This document shows, piece after piece, positions 41,431 through 51,028 of a stretch of 64,000 nt of DNA (position 1 is the first letter of the stretch; each line of letters begins with the position of its first letter). Source of the stretch: an uncultured Gemmatimonadota bacterium. GTDB lineage: Bacteria; Gemmatimonadota; Gemmatimonadetes; Palauibacterales; Palauibacteraceae. Below the pieces are notes generated by a model. The model had not been told where the DNA came from. It did no database searches and worked only from the letters and a program-made list of their open reading frames with translations. The position numbers and the translations under genes were made by a program. The stretch lies in the NCBI GenBank assembly GCA_913043255.1, contig CAJWLK010000010.1:1-64000 (forward strand), given 5' to 3'.

Positions 41431-43052
41431 AGGGTTGGAGAGAAAGACTATTGCCGAATCGGTCTGTGTACCTTCTTCTCGCCGGCACTCTCATGGGGTT
41501 GGCCCATCCTCCGTTTCACCTTTTGGTCCCTTCTTTTGTGGCACTCGTTCCCCTTGTTCTGTGGCTTGAGGAACTTCCTGATACGGTAGAAAGTTACCGA
41601 CAGGCTCGGATTGGCGGATTTTTCTTTGGTCTTGTCTACTATACTCTGGTATTTCATTGGTTATTAGTTGCGTTGATCTTTTACACTTGGATGGCACTAT
41701 TCGCGTTCCTGGCTCCGATCATCATCCTCTCTTTTTTCATGTCAGGGATGGTGGCAGCCGTTCATTCAGTTCGGGTACGACTAAGATGGCCGATCTGGGC
41801 CGTATTCCCGATATTTTGGACGGCTAACGAGTGGCTCCGAGCTTCACTTCCACAAATAGCCTTCCCTTGGATGCAACTTGGAGACACGCTTACGAATTAC
41901 CCGTGGCTCATTGGTGCCGCAGACCTTGTTGGATCGCGTGGACTCTCGCTTTGGTTGGCGCTGATCAATACCCTCGTTGCTCTTGGATTCATGGCGTATC
42001 GGTCAGGTAGAATCGGCCGGTTACTGCGACCAGCCCTAGCGCTTGCGTTGACCTTCACTCTTGCGATCGGATATTCACTGATTCGGTCAAGAAATCTTGA
42101 ACTACGCCCAGTAGCGAGCCTAGGTGTGGTGCAACCAAATGTGCCACAACACATCAAACTCGAAGATCCAGCCGTTGCGACAGATAGTGCGTTGCGAGCC
42201 AGCGAGGTCTTAGTGAGGCCGTGGATTGAGAAAGAGTCTCTCGACTTGGTATTGTTTCCCGAAACGATGCTTCAGGTGTACCTGGATCCGATCCCCTCGC
42301 TTGGCTTCGCAGGTAGTCCTACAGTGGACTATTGGGTGACTTCTCTCGCAGAATCCCTCGACGCAGATATTGTTGTCGGGGCGCTAGGTGTCAAAAACCA
42401 ACTGAACGCCGACTTTGTTCCGTTCAATTCCGCTTTTCACTTTCAGCCGGAACGGGGAAGGGTCTCCCAATATGATAAACGATTTTTGGTCCCGATGGTT
42501 GAGCGAGTGCCATTCATTCCACCGGAATGGCTTGCTGGGATCCCTTACATGAGTGGTTCGTTTGGTGTAGGAGACCTGGTATTACCAATCGAGATCAATA
42601 CTGAGCGTGGACAAGCAGCTTTTGGGACAATGATCTGCTACGAGTCCATTTTTTCACCATTGGCCCGTCACTATCGGCGCAATGGAGCTGATTTCCTTGT
42701 GAATATTACTAACGATTCATGGTTTGGACGTGAGGTATGGTGGAGTCGGTCAAGTGGTTTATCACAACACCCTGCACATCTTGTGATGCGAGCAATTGAG
42801 ACTCGTATGGGGGTTGCTCGCTCATCAAATACGGGAATTTCTGAAATCGTGGATCCACTGGGGCGAGTATCCCATAAGACGGAGTTATTCAGGTCAGCGG
42901 CCTTTGTTGCTGATGTTCATACTACCGATGTAGAAACGCTCTTTGTCAAATACGGTGATGTGGTGGGGACTGGAGCGATGATTGCAGCGATTTTTGCCCT
43001 TTGTGTCTCTAGCTTAGCTGCCAGGAAGTCAGATGTGGTGGTAGAGGTATGA
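41427..43052 (+). CDS. lnt: Apolipoprotein N-acyltransferase
   Basis: 541 residues from GTG 41427 (overlaps hemL). Six to seven membrane helices (first VYLLLAGTLMGLAHPPFHLL), then a periplasmic nitrilase domain with the triad Glu279 (LFPETML), Lys351 (QYDKRFLVP) and Cys404 (TMICYESIF), plus NITNDSWFG and RAIETRMGVARSSNTG. It adds the third acyl chain to lipoproteins in the inner membrane, making them fit for LolCDE/LolA export. Clients here include Pal, CpoB and the CocE-type enzyme. Confidence 0.95.
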   Translation: MKGWRERLLPNRSVYLLLAGTLMGLAHPPFHLLVPSFVALVPLVLWLEELPDTVESYRQARIGGFFFGLVYYTLVFHWLLVALIFYTWMALFAFLAPIIILSFFMSGMVAAVHSVRVRLRWPIWAVFPIFWTANEWLRASLPQIAFPWMQLGDTLTNYPWLIGAADLVGSRGLSLWLALINTLVALGFMAYRSGRIGRLLRPALALALTFTLAIGYSLIRSRNLELRPVASLGVVQPNVPQHIKLEDPAVATDSALRASEVLVRPWIEKESLDLVLFPETMLQVYLDPIPSLGFAGSPTVDYWVTSLAESLDADIVVGALGVKNQLNADFVPFNSAFHFQPERGRVSQYDKRFLVPMVERVPFIPPEWLAGIPYMSGSFGVGDLVLPIEINTERGQAAFGTMICYESIFSPLARHYRRNGADFLVNITNDSWFGREVWWSRSSGLSQHPAHLVMRAIETRMGVARSSNTGISEIVDPLGRVSHKTELFRSAAFVADVHTTDVETLFVKYGDVVGTGAMIAAIFALCVSSLAARKSDVVVEV

Positions 43053-45097
43053 TTCGTTGGCTAAAAACCTATTTGTTGGCCTTTTTAGGGTTGATGATTG
43101 GAGCGATTGGTATGCTTGGTCAGGTTCGGGATACCCTGCCAAGTGATACGACCGTTTTCCAGATGCAGGAGCTTCGCGTCCGGGCTACGCGACCGGTTGC
43201 CAGCACATCGGGAGGAAGTGCGGTACGTCTCAATCTTCAATCTCCCCGTCTTCAGGCCGTGCCCCTGCTCTCTGAAGCGTTGCGCGAGCTACCGTTTGTA
43301 CAAGTCCGCACAAACTCTCGAGGGGAGGCACAGCTAACGCTTCGAGGAACGGAAAGCCGCCAGGTCGCGGTCCTGGTAGATGGGATTCCTCTTACTCTTG
43401 GGTGGGATGCTCGAAGCGATCTATCATTGATTCCTGTAGACGCAGCCCGTGAGGTGCAATTCTTTCGTGGGATCTCTTCCGTTCTCCATGGACCTAATGT
43501 CCTAGGTGGAGTTGTGGCGATCGATATAGCGCGGGAAGACGTGGACCCCGATGCGCGATTGAATGGATTCCAGGTCGCGGTTGATGAGACTGGTGGTACT
43601 GTTCTTGGAGGTCGACTTGGAGGAGCATGGAGCTTTGAGAATGGCGGATTATCGCTACAGGCTGGAGGTGGAACCCGGTCGCGAGACGGTGTCCCGATTC
43701 CGAAAGGTGTTACCCAACCAGTTACTTCAAGGCAGGGTACACAACTAAACAGTGATCTGGAGCATTCAAGTGCGTTCCTGACAGGTCGTTACGAGACAGT
43801 GTCAGGCGCATGGTTCTCACTGTCAACTTTTGGCTATCAGGCAGAAAAAGGGGTTCCGCCCGAACTTCATTTACTTCAACCGCGACGTTGGCGTATCCCC
43901 GATACCAAGCGCTTTCTGTCTGCGCTGTCAGCAGGCACTGCATGGGGTAAAACCCCGTTTGGAACAGGAGACTTCGAGGTCAGCCTAGGCATCGATCTGG
44001 GCGAAAGTCAGATCGATGAGTTTGAAACGTTGGCGTATCAAACAGTTACCGAACAGGAAGTCGCCGACGACCGAACCCTTACGCTCCGGGTGCTATCAGA
44101 TCATGAAATTGGCCCGGGAATCTTTCGAACTGCATTTACCTGGGCGGACACACGACATATCGAAGAGATTGATCCGAGTGAAGGTGCCTCGACATTTAGA
44201 CAACGACTCTTCAGTCTTGGCGCAGAGGTGGAATTGCCCATGGCTGAGTCTGGGTCGGGCTTTTGGTCGCGCACAAACCTAAGCGCTGGGGTGAGTTTCG
44301 ATGGTGCCAGTACGCCCGAGACTGGTGGCAGACCTTCTCGAAACCCGATCAACGATTGGGGGGCACGCGTAGGGGGATCCGCTTGGTTGGGGGATGCAAC
44401 CCGTCTTCACGTAGGAATGAGTCGCAAGGTCCGCTTCCCGTCATTACGGGAGCTCTATTCAGGCGCTCTCGGCCGATTCGTTCCCAATCCCAATCTTAAA
44501 CCGGAGGTTCTAGGTGCACTCGAAGCGGGGCTTACGGGTACTGGGGTTGGACTAGGTGGCAGGCTTGAGGCACAAGCAGTCATCTTCGATCAACGCTTCT
44601 CGGATGCTATTGTAAGGAGGGGCCTCGGGGATGGACGGTTTCAGCGTCAAAATCGTAATCGTGTGAGGGCTACAGGGCTTGAACTCTTGGGCACGGTAAG
44701 CTGGAGTGCGGCGGAGTTGGGTGGAAACGTTACTTGGCAAAATGTTAGTTTGATTGATGAGTCGAACCCTGCTCGTAAATATCGTGCAGAATATCAGCCT
44801 GAACTGTTTGGATCCGTCAACTTGGCTGCCCCACTACTCGTTGGGTTTAGAGGCAGGGCGAGTGTCGATCTTGTTGGCCGTCAGTTTTGTGTGAATCCGG
44901 AACGAGGGATGGATACCGCTCTTACGAGAACGGAACACCTTAATCTTCTTGTGAGCCGAGAATGGAACTTGGGTGGTTGGTTCCGCACTGTGCAGGCATC
45001 AATTGCTTTCAATAACGTGACCGATTCTGTCGTATTTGATCAATGCGGCCTTCCTCAGCCGGGTCGGTTGTTTCGGTTTCAGCTGCGATTGTTCTGA
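43049..45097 (+). CDS. TonB-dependent outer-membrane receptor
   Basis: 682 residues: signal peptide (about 1-24, LLAFLGLMIGAIGMLG), a TonB-box-like stretch near 36-44 (FQMQELRVRA), plug domain (about 50-165: LLSEALRELPFVQVRTN, LTLRGTESRQVAVLVDGIPL, GPNVLGGVVAID), then a 22-strand-type barrel (RFPSLRELYSGALGRFVPNPNLKPE is split here as RFPSLRELYSG and NPNLKPE) ending in Phe (RFQLRLF). It takes up a scarce ligand such as a metal chelate or vitamin; nothing in sequence tells which. It overlaps lnt (ATGA) and precedes the deacetylase by 27 nt, in the same direction as the men genes. Confidence 0.9.
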   Translation: MIRWLKTYLLAFLGLMIGAIGMLGQVRDTLPSDTTVFQMQELRVRATRPVASTSGGSAVRLNLQSPRLQAVPLLSEALRELPFVQVRTNSRGEAQLTLRGTESRQVAVLVDGIPLTLGWDARSDLSLIPVDAAREVQFFRGISSVLHGPNVLGGVVAIDIAREDVDPDARLNGFQVAVDETGGTVLGGRLGGAWSFENGGLSLQAGGGTRSRDGVPIPKGVTQPVTSRQGTQLNSDLEHSSAFLTGRYETVSGAWFSLSTFGYQAEKGVPPELHLLQPRRWRIPDTKRFLSALSAGTAWGKTPFGTGDFEVSLGIDLGESQIDEFETLAYQTVTEQEVADDRTLTLRVLSDHEIGPGIFRTAFTWADTRHIEEIDPSEGASTFRQRLFSLGAEVELPMAESGSGFWSRTNLSAGVSFDGASTPETGGRPSRNPINDWGARVGGSAWLGDATRLHVGMSRKVRFPSLRELYSGALGRFVPNPNLKPEVLGALEAGLTGTGVGLGGRLEAQAVIFDQRFSDAIVRRGLGDGRFQRQNRNRVRATGLELLGTVSWSAAELGGNVTWQNVSLIDESNPARKYRAEYQPELFGSVNLAAPLLVGFRGRASVDLVGRQFCVNPERGMDTALTRTEHLNLLVSREWNLGGWFRTVQASIAFNNVTDSVVFDQCGLPQPGRLFRFQLRLF

Positions 45098-45124
45098 TCT
45101 TGTTTGTACCGTCGGGATGACAGT

Positions 45125-46030
45125 TTGAGAGTGAGTTACTCGCCGGGCTATGAGATTCCGCTACCAGATGGACACGCGTTCCCGATGGGAAAGTTTCTTG
45201 CTCTTCGCCAAATTCTTGAGCGTGATGGGCTGATTACTGCTGGTGATGTTGTCGAGCCCCAAGAGGCCCGCTGGTCTGATCTGGCCCTTACACATACTCC
45301 GAGTTACCTCCAAAAGCTCCGGACAGGGTCTTTCGAACGTACGGAGATACGCAGACTCGGGCTTCCGTGGTCTCCGGCTTTAGTTCGCCGATCACGTTTA
45401 GCCGTGCGTGGGACACTAAACGCAGCTTGGATGGCACTTGAAGATGGTATGGCTGCCAATCTCGCTGGTGGAACACACCATGCGTTTCCTGATCACGGAG
45501 AGGGTTTTTGTGTGCTTAACGATATCGGAGTTGCCGTGCGGACACTAAGACGCGGCGGGTGGATCGGAAGAGCTCTGGTAATTGATCTTGATGTTCACCA
45601 AGGCAATGGCACGGCGGCAGTTTTTGCTACAGACCCTGACACGTTCACGTTCTCAATGCATGGAGAGGGGAATTACCCGTTTCCAAAGACCCAATCAGAC
45701 TTAGATGTGGGGCTCCCCGACGGTACAAGTGACAGCATCTATGTAGATGCCTTGAACCGACACCTACCGGAGGCGTTCGAGCAGGCTCAACCCGATATCG
45801 TGTTCTATCTTGCTGGTGTTGATGTTATGGAGGGGGATCGATTCGGTCGACTTGCATTGACGCTAACGGGACTCGAAATGAGGGACCGCATCGTAATCGA
45901 TATGACAAGAGATTGGGATGTTCCGATGACACTGTTGCTCTCTGGAGGGTATGCGAAAAGCCCCGAAGCAACAGCTGAGTTACACGCGGTCGCACACCGG
46001 GTTGCATCGACTAACTCGGGGGTCTCGTGA
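45125..46030 (+). CDS. Histone-deacetylase-family enzyme (class IV-like)
   Basis: 301 residues from TTG 45125 (GGGA 7 nt upstream; TTG 45104 is an alternative). Arginase/deacetylase fold with a complete active site: paired His118-His119 (GGTHHAF), GFCVLNDI, zinc ligands Asp156 and His158 (DLDVHQGNGT), third ligand Asp233 (AGVDVMEGD), and the transition-state Tyr276 (LSGGYAKS). The N-terminus VSYSPGYEIPL and GHAFPMGKF fits bacterial and class IV deacetylases. Targets may be acetylated proteins, polyamines or small amides. It starts 27 nt after the TonB-dependent receptor and overlaps menF by GTGA, so it is expressed with the men operon. Confidence 0.88.
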   Translation: MRVSYSPGYEIPLPDGHAFPMGKFLALRQILERDGLITAGDVVEPQEARWSDLALTHTPSYLQKLRTGSFERTEIRRLGLPWSPALVRRSRLAVRGTLNAAWMALEDGMAANLAGGTHHAFPDHGEGFCVLNDIGVAVRTLRRGGWIGRALVIDLDVHQGNGTAAVFATDPDTFTFSMHGEGNYPFPKTQSDLDVGLPDGTSDSIYVDALNRHLPEAFEQAQPDIVFYLAGVDVMEGDRFGRLALTLTGLEMRDRIVIDMTRDWDVPMTLLLSGGYAKSPEATAELHAVAHRVASTNSGVS

Positions 46031-47448
46031 AAACCTCAGAATCCACAAAGGAGCAGACGCTTGCTACGACAGGCTTGAACGGGTCGTTCTTCGCCAGCGT
46101 CACAGTACAGTTGAGCAGTCTCGAGCCTGAAACTGTTCTTGCAAACCCTCCATCTAGCGTCCGTGGATTCTGGCAAAGTGGCCCTCATTGGATTGCGTAC
46201 GCGGGTTCCGTGGCGGAGATCGATAGCCGAGAACGCCACCATGGTACACAGAGAACTTTGTTCCAATGGGTGAGCGAGAGTGCTGAGAAGTTATATGAGA
46301 GCAATTGGGTGTTAGACCGCGATGGCGACTTGTGTCGGCCGCGACTTCATGGAGGGATGGCGTTCGATCGCTGTACCCTTGTTGATGCTGAACCCGGGTT
46401 CTGGGAGGTTTTTCCGGAGGCACGGTTCACCCTTCCTGCGTTTGAAGTAGAGGCAGATGGTAGTGGTGCTCGTCTCACTGTCACACGGCAGTTTCCTGAA
46501 GACATGCCACGAGATCAGGCGATCGATGCTCTTCGGCATCGTGCATCTAGGACTAGGAAACATCTCCTTGAATTGGAGCGGAAGGGGGGCGTCTCTAGTG
46601 CCGTACCCTCGGCTACAGCCCTTGCAGAACCGGTCGGGGTTGAATTTTGGTCACGAGGGGTAAATCGTATTTTGAAAGAGATCGCTGGAGGGAATGTCCG
46701 TAAGGTTGTATTGGCACGCCCACTGGACGTCACATTGGCGGAGGTTCCTGATTCGGTGAGTGTCCTCGCCGCACTTCGAACCGCGAATCCCTTATCGCAC
46801 GTGTATCTGAGACAGTTTGCACGGGATCGGTTTTTATTGGGGGCTGCCCCTGAGCTCATTTGTTCACTTCATGACGATGTGTTCCACACGATGGCTGTTG
46901 GAGGGTCGACGCCACGTGGAGCTGACCCTGAATCTGATGGTTGGCTCGGGCGACAACTGTTAGGTAGTCATAAGAATAGAGTTGAGCACACTATCGTGGT
47001 AGAAGATATCATTAAGCACTTATCTGAGGTTGGGATTAATATGGAAGAGCTGCCCGCTCCTGCCCTCCTTCGACTACCTAGAATCCAACACCTTCGAACC
47101 GACTTGCACGCGTCAGTACCCTCTGAGACTAGTATCATCTCGTTGATAGAAGCTCTCCATCCAACAGCAGCAGTATGTGGAGAGCCAGGAACGGTTGCGC
47201 TGGATATTTTGAATGAAGAAGAGTCGGTTGGTCGCGGATGGTATGCGGGCCCAGTTGGGTGGTTTGACGCAGCAGGGAATGGCGAGTTTGCACCAGCTCT
47301 TAGGTCAGCGGTATGTCGTGGTCCGTTACTTCGCCTTTTCGCTGGTTCTGGTATCGTATCAGGCTCGCGACCTCTCGCTGAATGGGATGAAACACGAGTT
47401 AAATTTCAGACGATGTTAGACGCTTTAGGCGTGGCGCGCGTACCGTGA
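46027..47448 (+). CDS. menF: Isochorismate synthase
   Basis: 473 residues, GTG start overlapping the deacetylase gene. It isomerises chorismate to isochorismate. The catalytic C-terminal domain (about 205-473) has VRKVVLARPLDV, FHTMAVGGSTPRGADP, LLGSHKNRVEHTIVVEDI, LHPTAAVCGEPG, GWYAGPVGWFD and the closing FAGSGIVSGSRPLAEWDET, all chorismate-binding landmarks. The N-terminal 190 residues are weakly conserved, as usual. Position at the head of menD-B-A-E supports menaquinone rather than siderophore synthesis. Overlaps menD (GTGA). Confidence 0.93.
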   Translation: MKTSESTKEQTLATTGLNGSFFASVTVQLSSLEPETVLANPPSSVRGFWQSGPHWIAYAGSVAEIDSRERHHGTQRTLFQWVSESAEKLYESNWVLDRDGDLCRPRLHGGMAFDRCTLVDAEPGFWEVFPEARFTLPAFEVEADGSGARLTVTRQFPEDMPRDQAIDALRHRASRTRKHLLELERKGGVSSAVPSATALAEPVGVEFWSRGVNRILKEIAGGNVRKVVLARPLDVTLAEVPDSVSVLAALRTANPLSHVYLRQFARDRFLLGAAPELICSLHDDVFHTMAVGGSTPRGADPESDGWLGRQLLGSHKNRVEHTIVVEDIIKHLSEVGINMEELPAPALLRLPRIQHLRTDLHASVPSETSIISLIEALHPTAAVCGEPGTVALDILNEEESVGRGWYAGPVGWFDAAGNGEFAPALRSAVCRGPLLRLFAGSGIVSGSRPLAEWDETRVKFQTMLDALGVARVP

Positions 47449-49190
47449 CTGACGTATCCAATCGGAATGTCTTATGGGCACGATCACTCGCCGCCGAATG
47501 GGCAAATCTCGGCGTAACGGAAGTTTGTATAGGATCGGGGTCTCGATCTGCTCCTTTGGTCGAAGCGTTCTCGAACGATGAGCGGTTTAGAATTCACCCG
47601 CATGTAGATGAGCGTTCAGCCGCTTTTTTAGCGCTCGGAGTCGGAGCAGCGACCGGCCGGCCTGCCGCAGTAGTGACAACTTCAGGTACGGCTGCAGTGA
47701 ACCTGTTCCCAGCTGTTGTTGAAGCAAGCCAAAGTGGTATTCCGCTGTTGTTGGTGACAGCTGATCGACCAGCGAGTCTCCGCGGCTCTGATGCTAATCA
47801 GACTATCGACCAGGCAGACTTGTTTGGTCAGTATCCGCGGCTCGCGCTCGACCTTTCTACTCCAGAGCTTACGCCAGATGCTCTGGATAACCTTCGCGCT
47901 GCTGCACGACGGGCCTGGGTTGCAACAGTCGAAAATCCATGTGGCCCAGTACAGGTTAATGTTCAGTTTGAAAAGCCACTGGACCCGACAATGATCCCGG
48001 GAGATATCTCTTTGATTTCTCAAAACCCGGAAATGTTGTTGAAAGGAAATGCCCGTCCGGTTGAAGTGCGGCGCAGCTGCGAATCGGGTGATGAGCTAGC
48101 CAGGTTGATCGATGGCGCTACACGACCACTCATTATTTGTGGCCCAAATCATGATTCGGCAATTGGACGGTCGGCACTTACACTCGCATCTGCTTTAGGA
48201 AGTCCTGTAGTTGGTGATCCTCTATCAGGTACTCGTTTCGCGCCCAAGGCGATCGGGACGACTATGGGGTACGCTGACTTGAGCCTCTCCGATGAAGAAG
48301 TCGCGGCTGCATTAACCCCTGACGTGATTGTTAGGGTAGGTCGGGCTCCGACCTCGGCCTCGACTCTCCGTTTCCTCAAAAGGCATGCTAGTGCTCGACA
48401 AATTGTGTTAGATGGAAGCGACTTGTGGAAAGACCATCTGTCTACGGCGACCCACTATGTGGTGGCCGATCCCGCAACCACACTTAGAACTGCAGCTAAT
48501 ATCGTCGCCTCCAACGCCGGTCACGAATGGCTTGATCAATGGCGACGTGTTGATGCTGCTACGGCAGCAGCCGTTGTCCCGACGTTAGACCAAACATGGT
48601 TCGAAGGAGCAATCGCGGCGGCGATCGCTGACGGTCTATCGCCCGACTCAACATGGTTTATCGGAAATTCGATGCCGATTCGAGATGTCGACGCATTTGC
48701 GGGAGTTCGAGAACAATCCTTCGAAACCATAGGATTCAGGGGTGCAAGCGGGATAGACGGGAATGTTAGTGGCGCCCTCGGTGCTGCGATCGCGCGTGGG
48801 AAGCCAGCTGTGGCCTTGATCGGAGATCTAACATTACTCCACGATGTAGGTGCGCTCCTTGTTGATAGATCTATCTCGGTTACGCTGCGACTCATCGTAA
48901 TCCAGAATCGCGGCGGAGGCATATTCCACATGCTCCCAATTCGGGAGTATGACCCTCCCTTCACGCCGTACCTGGTGATGCCGCAACAGGTTGAGTTGTC
49001 TGGTGTTGCGGCTGCGGCTGGAATCCCCCACAGTCTCGTCGCATCTATTGATGAGTTACGCCAAGAACTCAAAAAGCCAGAAGGGCCGGGGCTTAAGATT
49101 GTAGAGGCGCAGATCGATAGATACGAGAATTGGGACCATCGGGAGACCACGGTCCAATGCGCGCAATCGGCGGCGAGGTCTTCTCTGTAG
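47445..49190 (+). CDS. menD: SEPHCHC synthase (MenD)
   Basis: 581 residues. A thiamine-diphosphate enzyme that joins isochorismate and 2-oxoglutarate. N-terminal NVLWARSLAAEWANLGV and the signature CIGSGSRSAPLVEAF (about 26-40), VVTTSGTAAVNLFPAVVEA with the cofactor-activating Glu nearby, and in the C-terminal domain IGNSMPIRDVDAF, ALIGDLTLLHDVGALL and QNRGGGIFHMLPI for Mg2+/ThDP. It overlaps menF by 4 nt. The gene is followed by a 63-nt gap to menB, where menH and menC would often lie but do not. Confidence 0.95.
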   Translation: MTDVSNRNVLWARSLAAEWANLGVTEVCIGSGSRSAPLVEAFSNDERFRIHPHVDERSAAFLALGVGAATGRPAAVVTTSGTAAVNLFPAVVEASQSGIPLLLVTADRPASLRGSDANQTIDQADLFGQYPRLALDLSTPELTPDALDNLRAAARRAWVATVENPCGPVQVNVQFEKPLDPTMIPGDISLISQNPEMLLKGNARPVEVRRSCESGDELARLIDGATRPLIICGPNHDSAIGRSALTLASALGSPVVGDPLSGTRFAPKAIGTTMGYADLSLSDEEVAAALTPDVIVRVGRAPTSASTLRFLKRHASARQIVLDGSDLWKDHLSTATHYVVADPATTLRTAANIVASNAGHEWLDQWRRVDAATAAAVVPTLDQTWFEGAIAAAIADGLSPDSTWFIGNSMPIRDVDAFAGVREQSFETIGFRGASGIDGNVSGALGAAIARGKPAVALIGDLTLLHDVGALLVDRSISVTLRLIVIQNRGGGIFHMLPIREYDPPFTPYLVMPQQVELSGVAAAAGIPHSLVASIDELRQELKKPEGPGLKIVEAQIDRYENWDHRETTVQCAQSAARSSL

Positions 49191-49253
49191 GGTGCAGGGA
49201 CAGAGGGAAGGTTAAACACGATCATTTCGGTATAGAAACGGAGAGCCTGATAT

Positions 49254-50114
49254 ATGAGTGAATCGGTAGTGTTACCGGTGAGTGATGTTACTTGGGAAGT
49301 GGTTAAAGGTTACGAAGATATCACCTACCACAAAGCCGAAGGGATTGCTCGCATCGCATTTAATCGTCCTGAGGTTCGAAATGCGTTTCGTCCCGAAACG
49401 CTCTTCGAGTTGTACGAGGCATTCCAAGATGCTCGCGATGATGAAAAGATTGGTGTTGTCCTTTTCACGGGTAACGGTCCATCAAAGGATGGGAAATGGG
49501 CCTTCTGCTCAGGAGGGGACCAGCGAGTTCGGGGTGAGGCCGGTTACGTTGGTCAGGATGGTGTAGCTCGTCTCAATGTGCTTGATCTTCAGCGCTTGAT
49601 TCGGTCGATGCCGAAGCCCGTCATTGCACTTGTGGCCGGTTATGCAATTGGTGGTGGCCACGTGCTCCACGTTGTGTGTGATATCAGTATCGCGGCGGAT
49701 AACGCCGTATTCGGTCAGACGGGACCGAAGGTGGGTAGCTTTGATGGTGGATTTGGATCCTCCTATCTGGCGCGGTCGGTTGGACAGAAGAAGGCGCGAG
49801 AGATTTGGTACCTTTGCCGCCAATACGGGGCGGAGGAAGCCGAGAAGATGGGATTGGTTAACAAAGTTGTTCCGTTAGCGGACCTAGAGGTGGAAGGAGT
49901 GGATTGGGCAAGGGAGATTCTTGGTAAGAGCCCGCTTGCAATTCGCTTTCTCAAAGCAGCTTTCAATGCGGATTGCGATGGGCAAGCTGGTCTCCAGGAG
50001 CTAGCCGGACACGCAACTATGCTCCTCTATATGACCGAAGAAGGGCAGGAGGGACGGAACGCGTTTCTCGAAAAACGTTCCCCGGACTTTCGAAAATATC
50101 CGTGGCGCCCCTAA
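49254..50114 (+). CDS. menB: 1,4-dihydroxy-2-naphthoyl-CoA synthase
   Basis: 286 residues, crotonase fold, ring-closing Dieckmann-type reaction. Landmarks: [35 protein letters not shown], and the active-site run [14 protein letters not shown] with Ser162 and Asp164. The Gly in QTGPKVG marks the bicarbonate-dependent (type I) class known from E. coli, as opposed to the Asp-bearing type II of mycobacteria. ATG start with GGAG 11 nt upstream. Followed after 26 nt by menA. Confidence 0.96.
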   Translation: MSESVVLPVSDVTWEVVKGYEDITYHKAEGIARIAFNRPEVRNAFRPETLFELYEAFQDARDDEKIGVVLFTGNGPSKDGKWAFCSGGDQRVRGEAGYVGQDGVARLNVLDLQRLIRSMPKPVIALVAGYAIGGGHVLHVVCDISIAADNAVFGQTGPKVGSFDGGFGSSYLARSVGQKKAREIWYLCRQYGAEEAEKMGLVNKVVPLADLEVEGVDWAREILGKSPLAIRFLKAAFNADCDGQAGLQELAGHATMLLYMTEEGQEGRNAFLEKRSPDFRKYPWRP

Positions 50115-50140
50115 CCCAAATTCTGCTGGGGATAAACGCT

Positions 50141-51028
50141 GTGGAAAGCACTGCAAAAGTTCGAGCAGGCATCGCAGCAGCCCGGGTACGGACTCTTCCC
50201 GCTGCCGTAGGTCCGGTTCTGGTAGGTAGTGGGATCGCGTGGGCAGATGGCCAGTTCATCTTTCTCCCGTTCCTGGCAGCGCTGGTTGCAGCGATCCTAA
50301 TACAAGTGGGGACGAACTACGCGAATGACTACTCCGACTTTGTTCGCGGAGTAGATACCGAGGCACGTCTCGGTGATCCGAGGATGACTCAGACTGGACA
50401 ACTCACAGCGGCTGCGGTTCGCGGAGGTGCAGCCCTGTCCTTTGCCTTGGCTATTGGCATCGGTGCTTACCTTGCTTGGAGAGGAGGTTGGCCTGTCGTT
50501 ACGATCGGTCTCGCTTCGATTGCGGCAGGTATTTTTTATACGGGCGGCCCATGGCCGTTTGGTTACCATGGCTTGGGCGATCTGTTCGTGATCGTCTTCT
50601 TCGGGCCTATTGCTGTCGCCGGCACATATTATGTACAGGTCTTAAACTGGAATCGTGGCACTCTTCTTGCCGGTCTTGGCGTTGGTGCTCTTACCACGGC
50701 GATCCTCGTCGTAAATAACCTGCGTGACTACTCAACTGACCGTGTGGCGGGTAAGCGGACGCTTGCGGTTCTTATAGGTAAGAGATCCACTCAAATTGAA
50801 TACACGCTTCTGCTTCTCATAGCCGCAGCTGCACCCGTCCTTGGTACGATCTGGTTCGATTGGCCAATCCTCGTCTTGTCCAGCTTGGGGGCTCTGGTCC
50901 TCGTGGGTTCTTCACTCAGGATTGTGTGGACGTACAAGGATCCACGGGAACTTAACTCAGCATTAGCTGCGACCGCGGGGGCAACTGGAGCCTATGGGTT
51001 CTTGTTTGCTCTGGGTTGTATCTGGTGA
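50141..51028 (+). CDS. menA: 1,4-dihydroxy-2-naphthoate polyprenyltransferase
   Basis: 295 residues from GTG 50141, which has GGGG 9 nt upstream; the longer frame to 49973 lies within menB and is rejected. UbiA-family membrane enzyme with about eight to nine helices. The first Asp-rich motif is GTNYANDYSDFVRGVD and the second NNLRDYSTDRVAGKRTL, both binding the Mg2+-prenyl diphosphate. It attaches the polyprenyl tail (made by the synthase at 27.4 kb) to DHNA, giving demethylmenaquinone. The methylase (menG/ubiE) is not in the window. Ends in GTGA with menE. Confidence 0.93.
   Translation: MESTAKVRAGIAAARVRTLPAAVGPVLVGSGIAWADGQFIFLPFLAALVAAILIQVGTNYANDYSDFVRGVDTEARLGDPRMTQTGQLTAAAVRGGAALSFALAIGIGAYLAWRGGWPVVTIGLASIAAGIFYTGGPWPFGYHGLGDLFVIVFFGPIAVAGTYYVQVLNWNRGTLLAGLGVGALTTAILVVNNLRDYSTDRVAGKRTLAVLIGKRSTQIEYTLLLLIAAAAPVLGTIWFDWPILVLSSLGALVLVGSSLRIVWTYKDPRELNSALAATAGATGAYGFLFALGCIW

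Noticed and set aside
49973-50140. N-terminal extension of menA
   Set aside because: It overlaps the 3' part of menB in another frame, is not membrane-like and is not family-like; GTG 50141 with GGGG is preferred.
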